DNA of 64,000 nt from Roseovarius aestuariivivens (GCF_004761875.1 NZ_SJEY01000005.1:241184-305183), one strand, 5' to 3'. Counted from the stretch's first letter, positions 55,980-64,000 are shown. Made by a program: numbers and translations. Notes: generated by a model not told the origin, from the sequence alone.

Positions 55980-56283
55980 CGGTGGCTTGGTCTACTGCGG
56001 TGTCCCCGGCGTCCGCGGGCCATGCCACGATACGGTAGCGCGTGGGCTTGCCCTCGCCCGGCTGCTCCCCCACCACCTCGTAGCCCGCTTTGCGCAGGCC
56101 TGACAGTGCCGCCCGTGTCGTGTGCGTCTGCCAGCTGAGCGTCTTGCTGACGGCTACAAGATCGGCACCCGTTTTTGCCGAGAGCATTCGGATCAACTGA
56201 ACTTTCTTGGTCCTGCGCCTTGAGCCAAGCCCGCGTTTTGCGTCCGGCGTCCGCTTTCCCGATTTGGTGGCTTTAATGGTCAT
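55969..56283 (-). CDS. DUF3489 family protein
   Basis: 104 aa from ATG 56283 (MTIKATKSGKRTPDAKRGLG, SD AAAGGAGA). A basic N-terminus is followed by a winged-helix-like region (LIRMLSAKTGADLVAVSKTL, SWQTHTTRAALSGLRKAGYE). It may bind DNA and control the recombinase operon, of which it is the first gene. Upstream in-frame sequence to 56568 is not used because the SD and family start are at 56283. Confidence 0.85.
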   Translation of the reverse strand: MTIKATKSGKRTPDAKRGLGSRRRTKKVQLIRMLSAKTGADLVAVSKTLSWQTHTTRAALSGLRKAGYEVVGEQPGEGKPTRYRIVAWPADAGDTAVDQATDAR

Positions 56284-56482
56284 GTCGGTCTCCTTTCTGA
56301 GCAGGCAGGAGCACCCTGCCCCTGCTACCGACCAGAGCCCGGACATCCGGGCGGAGACCAGCGGGTCAACCCGCCGACTTGCGTGCAGTACCGCTCGTTC
56401 GCAAAAGAAAGTCCAGTCGATTGAGCGAGGATCTTCGAGTGGAACTCGGTTTGAAGAGCGGCCGGTTACCGGGCAATAGCAG

Positions 56483-56660
56483 TCATCCGACAAAATGAGT
56501 CGGATGACCGGGTCGAGCCCATACCGGAAGTGCTCTATTGCTGACGCTCGCAGGTGCAGCAAAGACATCGACTGATGAGCTCAGCCGCGATGAAGCAAGA
56601 AAAGCTGCCATTCATTCACAGCGCAGCGAAAATTGGGGCGCCTACTTCCGACTTGCGGAC
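56483..56660 (+). repeat. Hairpin repeat family, copy c
   Basis: It begins with a perfect 10-bp hairpin (gtcatccgac and gtcggatgac, 7-nt loop), then gggtcgagcccata, ggaagtgct and ctgccattcattcacagcgc, matching 63029-63206 at about three positions in four. It ends in ttgcggac. Together with the remaining gap to 56747 there is no gene. Confidence 0.75.
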
Positions 56661-56747
56661 AAACCGGCTTAATTTATACGGTCGTTCAAGCGTCAGCTTT
56701 GTCTTGCTTATAGGTAATGGTAATTTGCCGGCGCTCGTACGCGGCAC

Positions 56748-57650
56748 TTACTCGGCCCTCAAGGTGAGAAGGATTGAGAGTACGCCCGTCCGCTCTTCCT
56801 TGGTCATATCGGGAGGGAAATTGTACATCCGGGTTCCCGGAACGGTGCCATAGACGTCGCCGAGGAATTGGTTCAATTCCTCCAGGGTCCACACCCCCTC
56901 CTGCGCCCGCATAGCTTCGGAATACTCGAAGGTCTCGATGCTGGCCTTCGGACGGCCGACTATTCCCAGCAGTGTGGGCCCTGGATAGGTTGCATACAGT
57001 TCCTCTCCCGGCTCCAACTCGTGACAGCCACGGCAGATTCCAGCTGCTAGCCAACCCGCGTCAGGATCGGCTGCCGCAGCCTCTAACTCGTTTTGCGTCG
57101 GCATGCGCACTGAGCGTGGTGAAGCACCCGCATTTCGTAAAAGCGCGGCCATCTCCGAACGATCACGGCGCAAGGCTAAATGCAAAGGCGGCTGGTCTTC
57201 CTTGTTTCTGGCGTTAACGTTCGCGCCCGATTCCAACAAAAGGCTAGCGGTTTTAGTTGCCCCTGCCTCGGCGGCCTCGTGAAGAGCTGTATTGTCAAAT
57301 TCTCCGGCGGGAGTGGCCGTATCGGCACCGTATTCGAGAAGGACCGTTACGACGTCCGCATGGTCGGCTCGAGCGGCTGAATGAAGGGCCCCGCCAAAAG
57401 AGAAAGACGTGTTTGGGTCCGCACCGCGATCGAGCAAAACGGCCACCGCTTCGACATGACCACGCTGCGAGGCAAAATAAAGCGGCCTGCCAAGGGTTTC
57501 TGAATCGATTTCGATGGCCTTTGGCAGGAGTCTCGCCAACTCCGAAGCATCTCCTGAGCGTGCCGCGCCGAGGATGTCTTGTGCACATACTGATCCAGAG
57601 AAAAGGCTGAAAATAAGGCCCGCGAAACCTAAAGTCTTCACTCCAGACAT
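56748..57650 (-). CDS. Ankyrin-repeat / cytochrome c fusion protein
   Basis: 300 aa from ATG 57650 (MSGVKTLGFAGLIFSLFSGS) with a signal peptide ending near VCA. Residues about 28-185 are four or five ankyrin repeats (GRPLYFASQRGHVEAVAVLL, DNTALHEAAEAGATKTASLL). Residues about 200-300 form a cytochrome c: heme motif CRGCH, and MYNFPPDM as the likely Met ligand region. It would act in the periplasm as an electron carrier with a protein-binding arm. The next gene encodes a molybdopterin oxidoreductase on the same strand, a possible partner, but 480 bp away. Confidence 0.85.
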   Translation of the reverse strand: MSGVKTLGFAGLIFSLFSGSVCAQDILGAARSGDASELARLLPKAIEIDSETLGRPLYFASQRGHVEAVAVLLDRGADPNTSFSFGGALHSAARADHADVVTVLLEYGADTATPAGEFDNTALHEAAEAGATKTASLLLESGANVNARNKEDQPPLHLALRRDRSEMAALLRNAGASPRSVRMPTQNELEAAAADPDAGWLAAGICRGCHELEPGEELYATYPGPTLLGIVGRPKASIETFEYSEAMRAQEGVWTLEELNQFLGDVYGTVPGTRMYNFPPDMTKEERTGVLSILLTLRAE

Positions 57651-58129
57651 TGCCACAACTCGCTCCAAGTTGTTCCATCAGTATCCCTCTTAAGCATACC
57701 ACAAAGCCCTCAGATTTTCATTTCGACACATCTTCGAACTTCAAAGCAGCCATTTCTTAACTTAGCAGCATCAATCAATCTGGGCTCGAAGCGGCCTTGC
57801 GGCGATGCAGCGGTTCAAGTCCGGGCCTACTCCCGAAAGCAGCCAGTATCAAAGCAGCGATGATCCCACCTTTTCAGCAGCTTGACGCAATGCGCTGACA
57901 TTCGACGTTTGAAAGCTGTCGTCTGAAAACTTCGGACTGACTGACGGCACAGAGCCCTTTCCGGAAGTGACCCACCAGAAGCCTCGCAAATGCAGCATGA
58001 ACGCCTCTGAGCCTGACCGCTGCGGCTCAGAAGGAAAAGCGGTCATCCGTGACCGATGCAGCGAGATCTCAGACCTCAAGGTCCGGGTTGCGGACTTTGT
58101 AGCCGTCCATTTTACGGGCTTCACTGACC
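57651..58129. other. Intergenic region with degenerate hairpin repeat (copy d)
   Basis: 480 bases with no convincing gene. Around 57960-58100 it resembles the repeat family, with ggaagtgacccaccagaagc, gcaaatgcagcatgaacgc, and ttgcggactttgtag. It is more divergent than the other copies. Confidence 0.5.
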
Positions 58130-60100
58130 TCAGCTTGTAGCACTCACCTCTACGAAAATGTCATTGAAGGTGGGTTGCCCCCCCTCTGTCCAGTTGCTTT
58201 CAGCCAAGCGGTTCGAGACGGGCGAACCGTCTTCACAGGTGTTCCACCAGTACTTCCCTTCCAGAACCGTGGTACCTTTGACAACCGTATCTGTGACGCG
58301 GAGGGTCGCTGCCAACAAACCTTTACCATTGCCGGCCACGACCCGGCTGCCATCTACCAGTCCCAGCCGCCTGGCGTCCACAGGGTGCATCTCCAACCTC
58401 GGGTTTCCCTGTAGTCTGGCCTGTCTTGGCATATTCGCGAAGGTCGAGTTGAGGAGGTAGTGCGGCTTAACGGTAAGGAGCCTGAGTTTACCGTTCGGGA
58501 CGAGGTCGCTCACGTCGAGGTCCTCCGGCCCGTCGAGACCGGTCGACATCTTCAGTGTACCTCCCATCGAAGCCGGGTCTCTCCTCGGCTGTGGCGCATA
58601 AAGCCAGCCTTGCCGATTGAGCGTCTCCCAGTCGAAGTCGGACGGTAAGCTTGAGCGGGCAATAGTCTCATCGTTGGCAAAGAGTGCGGGCTCGTCGAGC
58701 CCCATTTCTCCAGCCAAGAGGCGCATAATCTCGGAGTGAGGCTTGGACTCACCCAGTGGTGAGATAGCGGGATGGTTCAGGCCCACATAGCAATGGCCCC
58801 ACGAGCCCTGAACGTCGAAGTGCTCGAGTTGTGTGGTGGACGGCAAGACGATGTCAGCATGTCGCGCGGTATCGGTCATGAAGTGCTCGATCACGACCGT
58901 GAAAAGATCTTTCCGGCAAAGCCCCTGTCTGACCGTCTCGGCATCGATCTGGTTCACGAGAGGATTGTGCCCCCAGACCATCAGTCCCTTGATTGGCGGA
59001 TCGAGATCCGGCGACGTCAGAACCCGACCAAGCTGGCCCCTGTGGAGGCTTCGCGTGCCCTCGGGAGATAGTTCTGGGCATTCGGGCGCGGTGTTGTCGA
59101 AGGTCGGATAGCCCTCGATGGAAAGACCCCCGCCGGGTAGCCGCCAGTGGCCCGACAGGATTGCAAGCGCGCTAAGGCTTTTGACGAAGACTTCACCGGA
59201 CCGGGATTGCTGGGGGCCGATACCAACCCGAAGCGTGCCAGGTCGGGCCGAACCGTAGAGACGTGCGATCCGCACGATGTCAGACGGAGCGACGCCTGTG
59301 ATCTCGCCCACCCGGCCGGGCGTCCAGGCTTTAATTTCTTCGAGATAGGTATCTAGGTCGCAGGTTGCCGAACGCGCGTATTCGAAATCCGCAAGTCCGT
59401 CCTCGATCAACACACTAGCTATGCCTGCTGCAAGAAAAGCGTCTGTTCCTGGCCGGATGGAAATGTGTTCGTCGCATTTTGCAGCAGTTCGTGTGCGCCT
59501 CGGATCGATGCTGATGATTTTGGCGTCCCTAGCTTTTCGTGCTTCGAGGCAGAAATGCCAGTGGTGATGGGCCGTGGACAGCAGGTTCGCCCCCCAGAGT
59601 AGTATACATTCGCTTTCCGCGAGTGTCTCAGGATCGAAGCTGATCGGGTGCCCTTCCGCCGCAACTGCGTTACCGGACTGTCCGCACAGGCTTCCGTGGA
59701 GCCGGCTCGCGCCGAGATGATGGAACAGTCGCATGAGCGCACGGCGCTGCAACGCCCCGGCCGAGCCCATGTCATGCAGCGGCATCAGCGCCTCAGAACC
59801 CCAATCATTGATGATGTTTCCAAACTTGGCCGCGATTTCACGTAGCGCGTCGTCCCAGGAAATCTGCTCGAACTTTCCGCTGCCCTTGGCTCCCGTGCGG
59901 CGCAACGGATGCAGCAGACGATCGGATGCATAGGTCCGGGTCTGGTAGTCATTGACCTTGGCGCACAGAATGCCGCGGGTGAAGGGGTGCTCCTTCGAGC
60001 CGACGACTTTGGTAACCTCGCCTTCTTCCACATGCGCCACCCATGAACAGCCGTCCTGGCAATCATGTGGGCAGCATCCGGGCACCTCTGTATGTGACAT
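58130..60100 (-). CDS. Molybdopterin-dependent oxidoreductase
   Basis: 656 aa. The N-terminal 4Fe-4S site is CCPHDCQDGC (residues about 9-18) with a distal Cys in RGILCAKVNDY. The molybdopterin domains follow: ILLWGANLLSTAHHHWHFCL, GLMVWGHNPLVNQIDAET, and the C-terminal dinucleotide-binding domain (FANMPRQARLQGNPRLEMHP). There is no Tat signal, so it is predicted cytoplasmic. The Mo ligand may be the Cys in HGSLCGQSGN. The family is the DMSO-reductase superfamily; substrate unknown. The nearest redox gene is the ankyrin-cytochrome c gene, but it is exported. Confidence 0.88.
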   Translation of the reverse strand: MSHTEVPGCCPHDCQDGCSWVAHVEEGEVTKVVGSKEHPFTRGILCAKVNDYQTRTYASDRLLHPLRRTGAKGSGKFEQISWDDALREIAAKFGNIINDWGSEALMPLHDMGSAGALQRRALMRLFHHLGASRLHGSLCGQSGNAVAAEGHPISFDPETLAESECILLWGANLLSTAHHHWHFCLEARKARDAKIISIDPRRTRTAAKCDEHISIRPGTDAFLAAGIASVLIEDGLADFEYARSATCDLDTYLEEIKAWTPGRVGEITGVAPSDIVRIARLYGSARPGTLRVGIGPQQSRSGEVFVKSLSALAILSGHWRLPGGGLSIEGYPTFDNTAPECPELSPEGTRSLHRGQLGRVLTSPDLDPPIKGLMVWGHNPLVNQIDAETVRQGLCRKDLFTVVIEHFMTDTARHADIVLPSTTQLEHFDVQGSWGHCYVGLNHPAISPLGESKPHSEIMRLLAGEMGLDEPALFANDETIARSSLPSDFDWETLNRQGWLYAPQPRRDPASMGGTLKMSTGLDGPEDLDVSDLVPNGKLRLLTVKPHYLLNSTFANMPRQARLQGNPRLEMHPVDARRLGLVDGSRVVAGNGKGLLAATLRVTDTVVKGTTVLEGKYWWNTCEDGSPVSNRLAESNWTEGGQPTFNDIFVEVSATS

Positions 60101-60372
60101 ATTGCAAGCCTCCCAGAGTCATCATCGAGCATGTCTTGCGTGATGGTAGCACAGATCGAGCATGTCAGCCGAGTGTCAGGATCGTGCTGTTCAGTCGATG
60201 AAAAGTCGGCGGCAACCTTGAGACCGCTTTGGGCTCGAACCGGACTACTGCGCCGCAGAAGTGTCGGTCGAACCCTTGGTTCGCAAAGCGGTCGTTGGTC
60301 GAGAGACATTAGACTGTCGGCGTCGGCGCGGTGCCGATGCCTGGTGCGGGAGGGCTGGATGGAGACCCCATC
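60101..60372. other. Intergenic region upstream of recombinase
   Basis: 272 bases between divergent genes. Bases 60205-60280 loosely resemble the hairpin repeat family (gggctcgaaccggact). No gene seen. Confidence 0.35.
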
Positions 60373-61005
60373 ATGTCCAAAATCCAACTCCCGGCAACTA
60401 GGCAGGTACGTCCACCATGGAACAAGGGCCGACTGATCGGCCAGAAGCGTCCTCTTCTACCCAAGCAGGTTTGGTCCATTCGAGCCAGGCTGGAACTCGC
60501 GGATAACCCACGGGACCTGGCGCTGTTCAACCTTGCGATCGACAGCAAGCTCCGCGGTTGTGACCTCGTTCGTCTGCGTGTCAGTGACCTTGTCGTTGGC
60601 GGCTCAGTCCGTGACCGCGTTTCGGTCACACAGAGCAAGACCGGCAGACCCGTTCAGTTCGAAGTATCCGAGAACACCCGAAACTCGATCCTTGTATGGG
60701 TCAGGTCCCCCTCAATGATCGGTTGCAGGTTCCTGTTCCCTAGCAGGTTCCACGGTTCACCCCATCTGTCGACGCGACAATACGCCCGTCTCGTCAGGGA
60801 CTGGGTGTCGGCGATCGGCCTCGATGCAAACGCCTATGGGACGCACTCCCTGAGACGGACCAAGGCCGCGTTGATCTATCGGAAGACTGGCAACCTGCGG
60901 GCCGTTCAGCTTCTGCTCGGCCATACGAAGGTCGACAGCACAGTCAGGTACCTCGGCGTCGAACTCGACGACGCGCTGAGCATCGCCGAGAAGATCGAAA
61001 TCTGA
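60373..61005 (+). CDS. Compact tyrosine recombinase/integrase
   Basis: 210 aa from ATG 60373. It has a full catalytic set: Arg in DSKLRGCDLVRLRVSD, Lys in TQSKTGRPVQFE, His-x-x-Arg in THSLRRTKAALIYRKTG, His in LLLGHTKVDSTVRYLGVELD with the nucleophile Tyr. The N-terminal core-binding domain is short. It is followed 118 bp later by a reverse transcriptase gene on the same strand. It may mobilise the RT module. Confidence 0.88.
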   Translation: MSKIQLPATRQVRPPWNKGRLIGQKRPLLPKQVWSIRARLELADNPRDLALFNLAIDSKLRGCDLVRLRVSDLVVGGSVRDRVSVTQSKTGRPVQFEVSENTRNSILVWVRSPSMIGCRFLFPSRFHGSPHLSTRQYARLVRDWVSAIGLDANAYGTHSLRRTKAALIYRKTGNLRAVQLLLGHTKVDSTVRYLGVELDDALSIAEKIEI

Positions 61006-61123
61006 GGAACTGGCGGGCGGCAGCGGTCGTCCGCCATCTCAGACCGGACATCATTCACCGTCGGCAGCAGCGGCCGCATCGAGCCCAAATTGACGTTTTC
61101 TGCAAACTGCGCGAACGTCGGCT

Positions 61124-62149
61124 ATGTTGATTGAACAAATTGTATCAGACGACATTCTGGACGAAGCCTATGCGTGGCTTTGCCACCGGCGGCGTGACTA
61201 TCCTGCGAACGCCGACATCTGGTCGTTTCGGCGCAATTGGGACGCGGAACGAAAGCGGCTCAAAGACGATCTGTCGATCAACAGCTTTCGGTTTGAAGCC
61301 CTTGATCGCGTTAGCCTGAAAGACGGCTCAATGGTGGATGTCTGGACCTCACGTGACGCATTGGTTCTCAAGGCAATGAGCCTCTGTCTGGCGCAGGTCT
61401 TGCCGGTTTCACCGCACTGCACCCACATCAAAAGCAATGGTGGGGCCAAGGCTGCCATTCGTCAGGTTGCAGAGCACTTGCCACGGCACGGCTTTGTCCT
61501 GCGGACGGATGTCAAATCCTACTATGCCAGCATTGACCATCACCTGCTTCTGGACAGGTTGGCAAACCACATCGACGACAAAGCTGTGATGAACCTGCTG
61601 GGCCAATACCTGCGGCGCAGTATCTGCGACGGTGGCAACTACATTGATATTGAACTTGGCATCTCGCTTGGTTGTCCGCTCAGTCCGCTGATCGCGGCTT
61701 TCTACCTGCATGAGCTGGATGAACAGTTCGCGCAGAGCAATCTGTTTTATGTCCGGTTCATGGACGACATTCTCATCCTCGCCCCGACCCGGTGGAAGAT
61801 ACGCAAAGCAATGGCGTTGGTGCAGGGGACCCTATCCCGGCTGCATCTCGCCAGGCATCCCGACAAGACCTTCATAGGTCGTATCGCAAGAGGGTTTGAT
61901 TTTCTGGGGTATCATTTCCGCGACGGCGTCCTCAGCGCAGCCGGGAAAACTGTCGCCAAGATGAAAGAGTGTATCGCCCGGCTTTACGAGCAAAAGGGGC
62001 GTAGGAACCAACCTACACCCCTTGGGCAGTATCTCACACGCTGGAACGGATGGTTCCGGGGTGGGCTTGGTGGCTTAAACCTGCGCTTTCCGCTTCTTCC
62101 GCATCCGCAACCCGGCGAAACCGGCAAGGCCCGTCAGGACAAGCGGTAG
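61124..62149 (+). CDS. Reverse transcriptase of unusual type
   Basis: 341 aa. RT motifs in order: LRTDVKSYYASID with Asp near 129, LGISLGCPLSPLIAAFYLHE in place of the usual xPQG, catalytic VRFMDDILILAP with FMDD at 212-215, and RGFDFLGYHF near 257. No maturase or endonuclease domain follows. Residues about 318-341 are antisense translation of the VPLPA-CTERM gene, so the true end may be earlier. It is neither a clear retron, DGR nor group II intron RT. The preceding gene encodes a compact tyrosine recombinase. TTG/ATG: ATG 61124 has no obvious strong SD. Confidence 0.85.
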   Translation: MLIEQIVSDDILDEAYAWLCHRRRDYPANADIWSFRRNWDAERKRLKDDLSINSFRFEALDRVSLKDGSMVDVWTSRDALVLKAMSLCLAQVLPVSPHCTHIKSNGGAKAAIRQVAEHLPRHGFVLRTDVKSYYASIDHHLLLDRLANHIDDKAVMNLLGQYLRRSICDGGNYIDIELGISLGCPLSPLIAAFYLHELDEQFAQSNLFYVRFMDDILILAPTRWKIRKAMALVQGTLSRLHLARHPDKTFIGRIARGFDFLGYHFRDGVLSAAGKTVAKMKECIARLYEQKGRRNQPTPLGQYLTRWNGWFRGGLGGLNLRFPLLPHPQPGETGKARQDKR

Positions 62150-62641
62150 GCCAGCGGGGAGTGGGACCGGGGCGAGAGCGGGAGTTATAGACAAATCAAC
62201 GTCTAAGTTTGGTATGATTATGCCGTCAGAAGGGGTAAGTCCTGCTTGGGGGGCGGCGGATGATAGGGGGAAACTCTTTATCGTGAGGGAGCAGCAAGTG
62301 ACACCGGAAGAAGTGTTAAGGATGCCGAAAGATGTGAAATTAGCTGAAGTCAACACGCCGGCTGCGACACTGAATGTGTTAATGGTAGGACTACCCACAT
62401 ACTCGCCGACGCCGAACCCATTGGCGTTGTACAATACCTCAACGCTAGAAGCCGCACCCGTCGCATTGTCATGCAGGCCGCGGATAACCCCGGAAACCAT
62501 ACCACCTCCATTGGCAGTATCGGTGAACGAAAAACTAAAATCGATCGTGCTAGCTTGAACCGGACCAGTCACCGTTAATGTTGTTAAAACTAAAGCCGAG
62601 AGCCACCTAGCAGTTGCCGCAAAAAAACGTCTAAAAAACAT
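62075..62641 (-). CDS. VPLPA-CTERM sorted protein 2
   Basis: 188 aa from ATG 62641 (MFFRRFFAATARWLSALVLT), with GGGGG about 7 bases upstream and a signal peptide. The body is beta-rich (TIDFSFSFTDTANGGGMVSG, then VLYNANGFGVGEYVG). The C-terminus is the sorting signal APVPLPAGLPLVLTGLAGFA then GLRMRKKRKAQV. The stop overlaps the RT gene by 75 bases on the opposite strand. The body is AT-rich and the signal GC-rich, as in the island homologue. Confidence 0.88.
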   Translation of the reverse strand: MFFRRFFAATARWLSALVLTTLTVTGPVQASTIDFSFSFTDTANGGGMVSGVIRGLHDNATGAASSVEVLYNANGFGVGEYVGSPTINTFSVAAGVLTSANFTSFGILNTSSGVTCCSLTIKSFPLSSAAPQAGLTPSDGIIIPNLDVDLSITPALAPVPLPAGLPLVLTGLAGFAGLRMRKKRKAQV

Positions 62642-62910
62642 ATGTATCCCCCTTTTCCATAAAGCGCGCAAAATGCCGTAGATACCCAAACGAGCTTACA
62701 AAGAAATACTCGTTCGCACAAATAAAAAGCCTGTTCTGAGTGACGCGAAAGCGCATAAACAAGGCAATACAGTTTCGGAAACCTATACATTCTGCCTAAG
62801 AAAAAGCATATTGTCATCAGGTTGGAAGCAATCGTAGGCACATCTGCAACATCAGCCCTGATTCTTCTTGAAAAGCCGACGTTCAAATTGGTGTGGGCAA
62901 CGGTGGCTTT
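62642..62910. other. Intergenic region upstream of VPLPA-CTERM gene 2
   Basis: About 270 AT-rich bases. It should hold the promoter of the minus-strand VPLPA gene; I cannot place it. No gene seen. Confidence 0.4.
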
Positions 62911-63206
62911 GTCCGCAAGGCAGTCATAGCCGGAAGTTCGGATAACGTCCGGTGTCGATAGAGGCAGTCGTTCACGGCGGAAACGTCGATTTCTACGTCT
63001 CCGAAGGCTGCTTGCCGCGCCTATCCTGTCATCCGATAAAAACACTCAGATGACCGGGTCGAGCCCACAGCGGAAGTGCCATTTTGCTACCGCTCGTAGA
63101 TGCAGCGACAGAAGTAACCGAGTACGCAAGCTGCGCTGCAGTAGGAAAAGCTGCCATTCATTCACAGCGCAGCGAAACTTGTGGCATCTACGTCCAACTG
63201 GCGAAC
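62911..63206 (-). repeat. Hairpin repeat family, copy b (full length)
   Basis: About 296 bases with both halves of the family. 62911-63054 matches copy a in inverted orientation almost exactly; 63029-63206 matches copy c in direct orientation at about three positions in four. The hairpin lies where the halves meet (63028-63054). The rest of the gap to 63408 shows no gene. Confidence 0.75.
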
Positions 63207-63408
63207 AGAGCCACCTTTAAGAATTGACCCGCCGATCTGCGTGATCGACGGGCCGGAAATGCTGAAATTATCCACTCACGGATAGTTTTGGGTAATCCAG
63301 CAGTGTGCAAATAACGTGACGTTATTTGGTACCTTTAATGATTTCTACGAAGTCACGCTGTGCGGATTTTGCAGTCACTCATTCAACTCAAGCCAAGTGG
63401 AATAAGTC

Positions 63409-64000
63409 TCAAAAGATCTCGATATCCGCCGCAGTGACGGTGGCGTTCTGCTCAAAGGTGGCGATGAGTTCCTGCGCGCCGGCGCCGGAGCCGTCGGCGT
63501 CGAACCAGAGCTGCCCGGAGGCCTGGTCGAAGATGAACCTGTCGGAGGCGTCCGCCGCAGCTGTGCCGGCAACGAAATCGGCCGCCGAGAGCGCCCCCGC
63601 CGCCATGCCGCCGAAGACCGTGCCCTTCATCTTCAGGATGTCGCCTTCATTGGCCTCATTGGTGTTGAAATCGATGATCCGGTCGACGTTGTCGGGCCCC
63701 AGCGCGCGGTCGAAGACGAACGTATCGCCGCCCGCCTGACCCTTCAGCGTGTCGCGCCCCTCGCGGCCCACGATCGTATTCGAGAAGGGCGTGCCGACGA
63801 TCGTGTTGTCGAGCCCGTTGCCGATCCCGTTGAAGATCGCCGGGCTGCCATCCTTGGTGCGCACGGTCTGCATGAAGAGCTGTTCGACATGCGCGGCCAG
63901 CGCGTAGGATTGGTAGGCCAGCACCACGTCGTTGCCCTCGCCGAACTCCTCGACGATCACGTCGCCGGGGGTGCGCAGGATGTAGCGGTCGTCGCCGAGC
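63409..64000 (-). CDS. RTX calcium-binding protein 3, C-terminal part (5' end outside window)
   Basis: The frame is open through the window edge (codons read LGDDRYILRTPGDVIVEEFG), so only the last 197 residues or so are seen. They are almost identical to the RTX2 C-terminus: three differences in 183 residues (QAGG for QRGA, and Leu for Ile in FDRALGP). This is the secretion-domain end, finishing NATVTAADIEIF. The 3' flank also resembles that of RTX2. A recent duplication or gene conversion is likely. Confidence 0.9.
   Translation of the reverse strand, partial: LGDDRYILRTPGDVIVEEFGEGNDVVLAYQSYALAAHVEQLFMQTVRTKDGSPAIFNGIGNGLDNTIVGTPFSNTIVGREGRDTLKGQAGGDTFVFDRALGPDNVDRIIDFNTNEANEGDILKMKGTVFGGMAAGALSAADFVAGTAAADASDRFIFDQASGQLWFDADGSGAGAQELIATFEQNATVTAADIEIF

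Noticed and set aside
57849..58124. 91-aa minus-strand ORF
   Set aside because: It lies in repeat-like sequence and has no SD or recognisable family.
61124..62149. RT as a diversity-generating retroelement, retron or group II intron
   Set aside because: I saw no template/variable repeat pair, no retron-type VTG or msr/msd-like hairpins beside it, and no maturase, endonuclease or intron domain V. The class is left open.

Overview
The window reads as a high-GC alphaproteobacterial chromosome, most likely a marine Rhodobacterales (Roseobacter-group) bacterium. The signs are the rpsF-rpsR-rplI operon with a long acidic L9 tail, a LuxR/LuxI quorum-sensing pair, short-form HisG with HisZ next to HisS, an Lrp-arginase-ornithine cyclodeaminase cluster, a BMP-type ABC transporter, stand-alone Hint and DUF2189 proteins, large RTX proteins and VPLPA-CTERM proteins. 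The assignment rests on gene content seen by eye, not on a database search.

Bases 1-42,260 are ordinary chromosome. In order they hold: a cytochrome b561-YceI fusion and a YceI paralogue; ribosomal proteins S6, S18 and L9; an XRE regulator translationally coupled to luxR, followed by luxI with two 16-bp palindromes between them; trigger factor; a c-type cytochrome; a SCO-like gene coupled to two Cys-rich periplasmic genes; tRNA-Leu(CAA); YqaA and DsbB; Lrp, arginase and ornithine cyclodeaminase (arginine to ornithine to proline); tRNA-Arg(ACG); a DUF2189 membrane protein; a FecR-like lipoprotein; a quinone oxidoreductase; hisS-hisZ-hisG; slyX; a lipoprotein; dnaE; a four-gene BMP nucleoside-type ABC importer; Hint, methyltransferase, GH25 and DUF937 genes; a dimethylglycine dehydrogenase-type flavoenzyme; gamma-glutamyltransferase with a D-2-hydroxyacid dehydrogenase; and an SH3 protein.

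Bases 42,414-53,766 are an integrated island in the 3' end of tRNA-Gln(UUG), with a 24-bp direct att repeat at each end. It carries an HNH endonuclease gene, a DUF5906 primase/helicase-type replication gene, two large RTX genes, a small membrane-protein gene, a tyrosine integrase with a 57-aa partner, and a VPLPA-CTERM protein. Its unusual feature is a third att site near 45,250 in inverted orientation. This site is flanked by inverted copies of both island ends (about 550 bp and 237 bp), so it is an inverted copy of the element's own attP.

Bases 53,767-64,000 are a mobile and accessory zone. It contains a large serine recombinase with DUF2924 and DUF3489 genes, an ankyrin-cytochrome c fusion, a molybdopterin oxidoreductase, a compact tyrosine recombinase followed by an unusual reverse transcriptase whose 3' end runs antisense into a VPLPA-CTERM gene, and the 3' end of a third RTX gene almost identical to the second. 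A family of hairpin-containing intergenic repeats is scattered through this zone and between the island RTX genes. The two best candidates for undescribed biology are the island with its inverted attP and the recombinase-RT-VPLPA module.
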